Of a stretch of 46,877 nt of DNA, positions 41,231 through 46,877 are shown in pieces. Source of the DNA: Clostridia bacterium (GTDB taxonomy: Bacteria; Bacillota; Clostridia; Christensenellales; Aristaeellaceae); NCBI GenBank assembly GCA_030530315.1, contig JAUMVG010000023.1, positions 1-46,877 on the forward strand. Reading direction: 5' to 3'. A program made the position numbers and the translations under genes. Each line of letters opens with the position of its first letter. The stretch's first letter is position 1. Under the pieces are notes generated by a model. That model saw nothing but the letters and a program-made list of their open reading frames with translations. It made no database searches and was not told the origin of the DNA.

Positions 41231-41345
41231 GCATATTTGTCCTTTAATCGGCTGACCGCAGAAAAATAGCGCTTCCTTGGCGGAAAATTGCGCGAAATCC
41301 GTGTGGAATCCCGCCGTCGGTTTGACGCGAATCCCCGGAAAATGT

Positions 41346-41493
41346 GGGCAGTTTCGACCCAATGGCACCCGGAAGGGTTGCCCGGAGCCTCGGCGGCAGG
41401 TTCGCAGGCTCCGATAATTGACAAAGGGGATCCCTCCCCGGCCGGAGGGATAGCATAAGCGCCCCTCCAACCGGAAGAAGAATCCCCTTTTTT
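41346..41493 (+). other. Structured intergenic element, possible small RNA or ssb terminator
   Basis: The 345-base gap 41164-41508 has no convincing gene. Its right part holds consecutive hairpins: GGCACCC (41364-41370) with GGGTTGCC (41375-41382), GGAGCCT (41384-41390) with AGGCTCC (41406-41412), and a two-tier structure with outer stem AAAGGGGAT (41423-41431) / ATCCCCTTT (41482-41490) and inner CCCTCC/GGAGGG (41432-41449). GGGCA (41346-41350) can also pair with TGCCC (41379-41383), so alternative folds exist. On the plus strand the last stem runs into T6, terminator-like. On the minus strand it follows ssb and ends only in TTTGTC. Confidence 0.45.
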
Positions 41494-41508
41494 CCGCCTT
41501 TGCCTCCT

Positions 41509-42189
41509 TCAGTTCACGCGATTCCTTGGAACGTCGTACAGGCAGCGCGGCTCCTCGGCGATGCCCTCCGACATAGCCTCGCTTTCCGCGGCCTCCAGGG
41601 TGAACGAGGAGACCTCGTAGGCGTTCCGGGACATGTACTCCCCGTTATCCAGCAGCTTCTGGTACTCCCGGGACTGAAGCCTGCCCGTCAGGCGCACCCG
41701 GTCGCCGACGCCGAAGCGGGAGGCGTACTGGGCATTGCGGCCCCAGGCGATGCACGGGATGTAGTCGCTCTTGCCGAAGGCCCGGTTGACGGCCAGCATC
41801 ATGTCGCAGATCTCCCGCCCGAAGGGCGTCGAGCGGTAGATGGGCGGCTTGCACAGCGCGCCGGTGAGCGTCACCCGGTTCAGCGTGTCGTTGTCCGGGG
41901 ACTCGCTGATGCTCTGGGCGAACAGCGTGACCATCAGTCTGCCGGCGCCCTCCACCACCTTGTTGTAGGAGCGCACCTGGCCGGTCACCATCAGTTGGCG
42001 GCTCCGGTCCCCGGGCAGCGCGCCCATCAGCTTGCCGGGAATGGTCACCGGCAGGCGGTCCACTGCCCCCGACAGCCGCCGCACCAGCAGCGTTCCGGTG
42101 TAGAAGGGCTCGTTCATGACCTCGTGGCTCAGTTCCAGTTCACCGTCCAGGCGACCCACCGCCACGATTCTGTTGTTTGGATTTTCCAT
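41509..42189 (-). CDS. ssb: Double-OB SSB-like protein
   Basis: A 226-aa protein with two OB-fold-like halves. The second (about 103-180) reads NRVTLTGALCKPPIYRSTPFGREICDMMLAVNR ... IPCIAWGRNAQ, plainly SSB family. The first (7-95) is a divergent OB unit (FYTGTLLVRRLSGAVDRLPV, VTGQVRSYN). The C-terminus lacks the acidic DDxIPF tip that recruits partners in housekeeping SSB. So it is probably an accessory single-stranded DNA binder. GGAGGG precedes the start. Third gene of a LexA-controlled dinB operon, 72 bases after the 85-aa gene. Confidence 0.8.
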   Translation of the reverse strand: MENPNNRIVAVGRLDGELELSHEVMNEPFYTGTLLVRRLSGAVDRLPVTIPGKLMGALPGDRSRQLMVTGQVRSYNKVVEGAGRLMVTLFAQSISESPDNDTLNRVTLTGALCKPPIYRSTPFGREICDMMLAVNRAFGKSDYIPCIAWGRNAQYASRFGVGDRVRLTGRLQSREYQKLLDNGEYMSRNAYEVSSFTLEAAESEAMSEGIAEEPRCLYDVPRNRVN

Positions 42190-42261
42190 CGTATCCCTCC
42201 GGTTTTCACAGTGTGTTTTCCGTAATATATATGCGTTACAGGCGGCGTCCATGCCGGGGCC

Positions 42262-42519
42262 TCAAAAACTTTGCGCCGGAACGTCCCGGGCCTCCACGAA
42301 CCAGCGCCCGTCGTCCTCGAACAGATAGACCTCCCGCCCCAGCACGCGGCAGGTGTAGCGCATGCCCTGGCCGCCCACCTTCGTGGACGCCGCCCGGCGC
42401 ACGTCCATCAGGCGATCCACCTCGAAGCGGCGTCCGTCCTCCCAGTAGATCCTCAGCGGGCGCACCCTGCCCACCTCGTCCACGTCCACCTGCACCCTCA
42501 CATACGCGCGATGCGCCAT
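42262..42519 (-). CDS. Small unknown protein between dinB and ssb
   Basis: An 85-aa, mostly beta protein (VRVQVDVDEVGRVRPLRIYW, TCRVLGREVYLFEDDGRWFVE), likely a small barrel; short dinB-adjacent proteins of this kind occur in other bacteria but I cannot name the family. AGGAGGGG precedes the ATG, 15 bases after the dinB stop. A role with polymerase IV in SOS repair is inferred from the operon. Confidence 0.7.
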   Translation of the reverse strand: MAHRAYVRVQVDVDEVGRVRPLRIYWEDGRRFEVDRLMDVRRAASTKVGGQGMRYTCRVLGREVYLFEDDGRWFVEARDVPAQSF

Positions 42520-42534
42520 CGTCGTCCCCTCCTG

Positions 42535-43767
42535 TCAACTTTCATAGCGCCCCACGGGATGGATCACGTGATCGTCCCGGGGATTGATGGCGCCGAATTC
42601 CCGGCTGCCGATCAGGCTGGCCCGCTGGATGGAGAAGTGGCCGAAGCGCCGCCGGATGTCCTCCACCGCGTGCTCCAGCTCGTACTGTCGCTCCCGGGGC
42701 GCGTCCGGGAACATGGTCAGCTGGGTGTCGCCGTCCTCCGGCCGCAGCGCGGACACGCTGACGCCCAGGCTCCTCAGCGGCCTCTCCCAGCGGTAGTGCT
42801 CCCGCAGCAGCGCCTGGGCGCAGCCGCAGATCTCCGAAGCCAGCGCCGTGTCCCGCGCGAGCCTGCGCTGGACGGTGAAGCAGCGCAGCTGAACGTCCCG
42901 CACGGACAGGCACACCACCCTGCCCCGCAGCCCCTGGGCCCGCAGCCGCTCGGCCACGCTCTCCGACAGCACCATCAGCACCATCCGGGCGTCCCGCTCG
43001 TCCCGGATGTCCCGGGGCGTGGTGGTGCTGTTGCCCACGGACTTCACCGCCGCGCTCTCGTCCAGCGCCATCACCGGCGACCGGTCCAGCCCGTTGGCGA
43101 AACGCCACAGCATCTCCCCGTTTTTGCCCAGCGCCGAGGCGAGGGATTCCACCGGGCAGCGGGCGATGTCGCCGATGGTGCGCAGGTTGCGGGCGGCCAG
43201 CCTGCGCCGCGTGGCCGGGCCGACGAACAGCAGCTCGCCCGCGGGCAGGGGCCACACTTTCCGCCGATAGTTCTCCGGGGTGATGACGGTGGTGGCGTCC
43301 GGCTTCTTCATGTCGCTGCCCAGCTTGGCGAACACCTTGTTGAAGGACACGCCCACCGACAGCGTAAGTCCCAGCTCCTCCCGGGCGCGCATCCGCAGCT
43401 CGTCGGCAATGGCCGGCCCCTCCATGGCGTGCCCGGTGACGTCCAGCCAGGCCTCGTCCAGCCCGAAGGGCTCGATCCGCCAGGCATAGTCGGCGTAGAT
43501 CTGCCGCATCATCCGGGAGAAGCGCAGGTACAGGTCGTGGTTGGGCGGCACCGTCACCAGGCCCGGGCACTTCTGCCGGGCCTGCCACACGGCCTCGCCC
43601 GTCTGCACCCCCGCACGCTTGGCCAGCATGTTCTTGGCCAGCACGATGCCGTGCCGCGCCTGCGGATCGCCGCAGACGGCCATGGGCACCGCCTTCAGTT
43701 CCGGCCGGTACACGCACTCCACGCTGGCGTAGAAGTTGTTCAGATCGCTGTGCAGTATCGTTCGCAC
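42535..43767 (-). CDS. dinB: Y-family DNA polymerase IV
   Basis: A 410-aa translesion polymerase: ILHSDLNNFYASVE with the first metal Asp, FGLDEAWLDVTG with the Asp-Glu pair at the second, KVFAKLGSDMKKP, a helix-hairpin-helix thumb (RNLRTIGDIARCP) and a little-finger domain. QLTMF near the C-terminus matches a beta-clamp-binding motif. It copies damaged DNA with low fidelity. GTG start with GGGAGG 8 bases upstream. A LexA box lies 20 bases before the start. Confidence 0.94.
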   Translation of the reverse strand: MRTILHSDLNNFYASVECVYRPELKAVPMAVCGDPQARHGIVLAKNMLAKRAGVQTGEAVWQARQKCPGLVTVPPNHDLYLRFSRMMRQIYADYAWRIEPFGLDEAWLDVTGHAMEGPAIADELRMRAREELGLTLSVGVSFNKVFAKLGSDMKKPDATTVITPENYRRKVWPLPAGELLFVGPATRRRLAARNLRTIGDIARCPVESLASALGKNGEMLWRFANGLDRSPVMALDESAAVKSVGNSTTTPRDIRDERDARMVLMVLSESVAERLRAQGLRGRVVCLSVRDVQLRCFTVQRRLARDTALASEICGCAQALLREHYRWERPLRSLGVSVSALRPEDGDTQLTMFPDAPRERQYELEHAVEDIRRRFGHFSIQRASLIGSREFGAINPRDDHVIHPVGRYES

Positions 43768-43786
43768 CCCCTGCGCCTCCCAACAT

Positions 43787-43800
43787 CGAACATGTGTTCG
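43787..43800. promoter_or_regulatory. LexA (SOS) box
   Basis: CGAACATGTGTTCG, a perfect inverted repeat matching the Firmicute LexA/DinR consensus CGAACnnnnGTTCG, between the dinB -10 and start codon. A lone half-site CGAAC is at 43843-43848. Confidence 0.93.
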
Positions 43801-43814
43801 TTTCTCATGTTTTT

Positions 43815-43842
43815 ATTATAGCACCTTTTCAAAATAATTCAA
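43815..43842 (-). promoter_or_regulatory. dinB promoter
   Basis: Minus strand TTGAAT (43842-43837), 16-base spacer, TATAAT (43820-43815), just upstream of the LexA box. The 43843-43973 stretch holds no convincing gene. Confidence 0.75.
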
Positions 43843-43973
43843 TCGAACACATAATTAAAAAAATCTGGCCGCCGGTCCGATTTTCGTCACAGGTTTTCCC
43901 GCCCGCGATGCCTCCGGACTGTTTGCCGTCATCAGGGCATCTTCCAAACTAATCCGTATATTTGCGGTTGTCA

Positions 43974-44002
43974 TTGACATTTCCCGGGGATTGTGCCAAA
44001 AT
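43974..44002 (+). promoter_or_regulatory. Promoter of the peptidoglycan-binding protein gene
   Basis: TTGACA (43974-43979), 17-base spacer, CAAAAT (43997-44002); leader of about 115 bases. Confidence 0.6.
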
Positions 44003-44126
44003 GGTAACCGAAATAAGGCTATGAAGGTTTTCAATCGCCTCATTCCAGCATTTCCCATCCAAAATCAGGAACCCAACCCGCCCTTTGACCGTCTAAAGGA
44101 CATCCAACTATCAGGAGGGAATCAGT

Positions 44127-46877
44127 ATGAAACGAACCGGCGCAATTCTGTTGGCGCTCGCGCTGTGCCTGCTGGCCGCCCAGTTTGCCTGCGCGGAGAC
44201 CAATCCCGCAGCGCGCAGCGGTGACATCGCCGCCTACGTGGACGGCGACGGGCACCTGTTCCTGTCCGGCAAGGCCGACGCCATCAACGCCGCGCCCGCC
44301 GAGGGCATCGTCGCCATCGACGCCTACCGCGTCCTGTACCTCAGCCCCGACGAATTCGCCGGGACGCAGGACCTTTACATGATCGACCTGGCGAGCCTCA
44401 AGGAGACCCTCGTGGCCAGGGATGTCCACGAGGCCTGCCTGGCTGACGAGGACACCGCCTACTACGTGACCAACGCCGACCGCACCAAGCTGATGCGGGT
44501 CAGCCTGCCCGACCTGGCAGCGGAGGAAGCCTACGCCACCAACGAGCCCATCGACCGGCTGTACGTCTCGGCGGAGGGCCTGGTGTTCCAGCTGGTGGAC
44601 CAGGCCGGCACCCTGCTGTACGTGGAGGAGACCGACCGCTTCGAGATCTACAACGGCGAGGTCCCGCGCAGCAGCCTGATGGCGGACAGCTACGAGCTGT
44701 TCCTGACTGACACCGGCGACCTGTACCTGAAGAACGATTTCAACTACACCTCCGATCACATCGATTCCGACGTCCTGGCCTATGTGCGCATGAACGGCGT
44801 GATCTACTACCTTTCCCACACCGGCAGCGCCGTGCGCCTGAAGTCCTATGACCCCAAGACCATGAACTGGCAGGTCCTGCTGACGCCCTCTGTGGGCGTG
44901 GAAAGCCAGCTGACCGCCAGCGCGGGCACGCTGTTCCTGCTGGGCACGAATCGCACGGTCTACTCCGTGGTGCCCTCCCAGGGGACCATGAACGCCTACA
45001 AGAGCTACGCCGACCTGAGCGGCTACGGCCTGGACGCGAACTACGACGTCACCGGCCTGCGCATCGAGGCCATGAGCGGACGGCTGAACGTGTACGCCGT
45101 GCTCGAGGAGAAGAGCGCCAAGCCGGACTTCTCCTTCATCGAGTTCGCCACCGAGACCGAGACCGCCGCGCCCATCCTGAAGCTGCTGGAGAGCAACGCC
45201 ATCGCCGGCGAGCCCACCGCCTGGGACGCGCTGAAGCCCGCCCCGCAGTACACCACCCTGTCCCGGGGCAGCCGCGGCGATGCCGTGCGCGCCATCCAGC
45301 AGCCGCTGAAGGACCTGGGCTACTACGATTACTACGTGGACGGCATCTTCGGCCCCCGCACCGAGTATGCGGTGAAGCTGCTGCAGGCCGACCTGGGCCG
45401 CCCCACCAACGGCATTGCCGACGCCGACCTGCAGCGCGTCATACTGTCCGGCAGGCTCAGCGCCTATGATCCCTACGTGGCGCTGGCCCGGGGCAACCGC
45501 GGCCTGCGCGTGCAGATCATGCAGGAGCGCCTGCGGGAGCTGGGCTACCTGGCCGACGCCGCCGACGGCATCTTCGGCCCCCGCACCCAGAAGGCCGTGC
45601 AGCTGTTCCAGTCCGAGAACAACCTGACCGTCAACAACGGCGCCACCCGCGCCACGCTGCAGCTGCTCTATTCCGACCGGGCCACCCGCTGCTCCAGCTA
45701 CATCGACCTGTATCCCGGCGACACCGGCTACCGCGTCCGCGAGCTGAACAACCGCCTGAAGGAGCTGTTCTACCTGGAGAGCAGCGTGGGCAGCACCTAC
45801 ACCTCCCAGACCACCTCCGCCGTGCGCGTGTTCCAGCGCACCGTGGGCATGCGGGAGACCGGCGAGGCCACCGTGGCCGTGCAGCGCGCCCTGTTCGCCT
45901 ACAACGCGCCGGAGGCCCCGGGCTACATCACCCTGCGCCGCGGCGACGAGAACAGCCGCGTCGAGCGGCTCCAGCGCCGCCTGAGAGATCTGGGCTACTA
46001 TGACGGACGCATCTCCGGCTACTTCGGCCGCTCCACCAAGGAGGCCGTGGCGCTGTTCCAGCGCAAGGTCGGCCTGACCGCCAGCGGCGTGGCCACCGTG
46101 CGCACCCAGCAGCTGCTGTTCTCGCCCAACGCTCCTGCCTACGAGCCGCCGGCCTACATCAGCACGCCCATCATCAGCGTGGACGCCTACTCCAAATATG
46201 AGGACGACATCTACTACATCGCCGACGACAGCTCCGCCAGCGGCTATGTCACCTTCAGCTGGGAAGTCGAGGGCGCCGTCAAGAACTTCAACGTGCGCAT
46301 CACCGATGCCGATGGCAACACCTACGTGAACAACGACACGCTGATGACCGCCACCGGCGTCTCCATCTCCACCCTGCAGTACGACATCCTGTACACGCTG
46401 GAGATCTCCGCCTATTCCCAGGGCGACGACGCCACGCGGATGACCTCCGCCTCCATCGACTTCCAGCGCGTCAAGGCGCCGGAGCCCGAGGCCGTTGAGC
46501 CGGTCAGCTCCGTGGGCACCCCGGTGATCTCCATCGACAACGTGGCCCGCGTGGAGAACGGCGTGAACTACGTCCAGCCCGGCACGGTCACCTTCCACTG
46601 GAGCGCCGAGGGCAATGTGGGCAGCTACCACATCGAGATCCACGACGAGGGCGACAACGCGGTGCTCAGCACCAACACCAGCGACGGCACCGCCAGCATC
46701 AGCTCCGATTCCATGAACCAGGGCGAGCTGTACACGCTGTTCGTGTACGCCATCCCGGCGGACGGCACCATCGACGACGCCCGCGTGAAGTTCATCCGCT
46801 TCTCGCTGCCGGTGATCGAGCTTCCCAGCCCCGATCCGACGCCAGTGCCCACCCCCACGCCCACGCCCGAGCCGACG
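44127..46877 (+). CDS. Secreted protein with four peptidoglycan-binding repeats (partial)
   Basis: 917 codons are present and the frame is open at the window end. ATG with AGGAGG 8 bases upstream. Signal peptide MKRTGAILLALALCLLAA with likely cleavage after ACA. Residues 30-365 look like a beta-propeller or DUF5050-type sensor region (repeated YYVTNADRTKL, VIYYLSHTGSAVRL, LFLLGTNRTVYSV). Then four PG_binding_1 units at about 375-435, 447-508, 524-585 and 598-658, each with a GxxxxxVxxLQxRLxxLGY core and FGxxTxxAVxLFQ. Two Fn3-like beta domains follow (about 670-775 and 790-895), then a Pro/Thr-rich PTPTPTP linker. The rest, perhaps a catalytic or anchoring domain, is cut off. Cell-wall binding is inferred. 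Confidence 0.88.
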   Translation, partial: MKRTGAILLALALCLLAAQFACAETNPAARSGDIAAYVDGDGHLFLSGKADAINAAPAEGIVAIDAYRVLYLSPDEFAGTQDLYMIDLASLKETLVARDVHEACLADEDTAYYVTNADRTKLMRVSLPDLAAEEAYATNEPIDRLYVSAEGLVFQLVDQAGTLLYVEETDRFEIYNGEVPRSSLMADSYELFLTDTGDLYLKNDFNYTSDHIDSDVLAYVRMNGVIYYLSHTGSAVRLKSYDPKTMNWQVLLTPSVGVESQLTASAGTLFLLGTNRTVYSVVPSQGTMNAYKSYADLSGYGLDANYDVTGLRIEAMSGRLNVYAVLEEKSAKPDFSFIEFATETETAAPILKLLESNAIAGEPTAWDALKPAPQYTTLSRGSRGDAVRAIQQPLKDLGYYDYYVDGIFGPRTEYAVKLLQADLGRPTNGIADADLQRVILSGRLSAYDPYVALARGNRGLRVQIMQERLRELGYLADAADGIFGPRTQKAVQLFQSENNLTVNNGATRATLQLLYSDRATRCSSYIDLYPGDTGYRVRELNNRLKELFYLESSVGSTYTSQTTSAVRVFQRTVGMRETGEATVAVQRALFAYNAPEAPGYITLRRGDENSRVERLQRRLRDLGYYDGRISGYFGRSTKEAVALFQRKVGLTASGVATVRTQQLLFSPNAPAYEPPAYISTPIISVDAYSKYEDDIYYIADDSSASGYVTFSWEVEGAVKNFNVRITDADGNTYVNNDTLMTATGVSISTLQYDILYTLEISAYSQGDDATRMTSASIDFQRVKAPEPEAVEPVSSVGTPVISIDNVARVENGVNYVQPGTVTFHWSAEGNVGSYHIEIHDEGDNAVLSTNTSDGTASISSDSMNQGELYTLFVYAIPADGTIDDARVKFIRFSLPVIELPSPDPTPVPTPTPTPEPT

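Noticed and set aside
41164-41508. c-di-AMP (ydaO) riboswitch before ktrBA
   Set aside because: ydaO elements often precede ktr genes, so I looked; the conserved blocks are not present and the operon promoter lies downstream of the structured segment.
43855-44058. 67-codon minus-strand frame between dinB and the wall protein gene
   Set aside because: No ribosome site; overlaps the promoter region of the plus-strand gene.
44040-46643. Minus-strand open frame of about 867 codons
   Set aside because: Opposite the peptidoglycan-binding protein; GVH-rich shadow without motifs, while the plus-strand frame has a signal peptide, ribosome site and domains.
1-46877. tRNA, rRNA, CRISPR arrays, insertion sequences or prophage genes
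   Set aside because: None seen; no transposase, integrase or phage motif in any plausible frame and no regularly spaced repeats.

Overview
This 46.9 kb window is GC-rich and reads as one stretch of a spore-forming Firmicute (class Clostridia) chromosome. It carries the forespore spoIIA operon (spoIIAA, spoIIAB, sigF), the mother-cell spoIIGA-sigE pair, spoVT, a ylmC-type sporulation gene, the ctsR-mcsA-mcsB-clpC heat-shock operon, a T-box leader and a Bacillus/Clostridium-type LexA box. A Christensenellales-like lineage is a guess from the high GC and gene set. No rRNA, tRNA, CRISPR array, insertion sequence or prophage was seen; the window looks like core chromosome with some lineage-specific genes.

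Layout. 1-3.7 kb: yebC and recX diverge from a shared promoter region, then a thyX-like duplicated gene with an HD phosphohydrolase. 3.8-6.6 kb: an SSS-family symporter behind a T-box leader whose specifier reads best as TAC (Tyr), and a TraX-like membrane protein. 6.8-9.8 kb: nrdR with a PhoP/PhoR-type two-component pair. 9.9-12 kb: ylmC, then spoIIGA-sigE behind a cluster of Spo0A boxes. 12-16.8 kb: mglBAC galactose/glucose ABC transporter with an enlarged permease and a small membrane protein. 17.3-18.6 kb: a divergent diaminopimelate-decarboxylase-like enzyme. 18.6-21.8 kb: spoIIA operon and a short FtsH. 21.9-29 kb: a class A penicillin-binding protein and the CtsR/McsAB/ClpC operon with its CtsR operator. 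29-34 kb: mtnN, a fused ispDF, rqcP, HU, yabN/mazG and spoVT. 34-35.5 kb: an amidohydrolase and a tiny ferredoxin-thioredoxin-reductase-like protein. 35.7-41.2 kb: a PrsA/SurA-like foldase lipoprotein with an acidic insert, an unknown protein, and an operon of a small membrane protein, a 1-phosphofructokinase-type kinase and KtrB/KtrA potassium uptake. 41.2-43.8 kb: a structured intergenic region and a LexA-controlled dinB cassette. 44.1 kb to the end: a secreted protein with four peptidoglycan-binding repeats, cut by the window edge.

How it fits together. Three sporulation control points appear with matching control sites: Spo0A boxes before spoIIGA-sigE, a sigma-H-like promoter before spoIIAA, and a sigma-G-like promoter before spoVT. 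Proteostasis is represented by ClpC, McsAB, CtsR, FtsH, RqcP and PrsA. The most unusual items are the SOS cassette dinB / 85-aa protein / double-OB SSB-like protein, the duplicated ThyX with its signature motif split between the halves, the foldase whose parvulin domain is interrupted by an acidic tandem repeat, the Tyr-type T-box on an SSS symporter, and a multi-hairpin intergenic element near 41.35-41.49 kb. All functional calls are from reading translated sequences against remembered family motifs; no database search was run.
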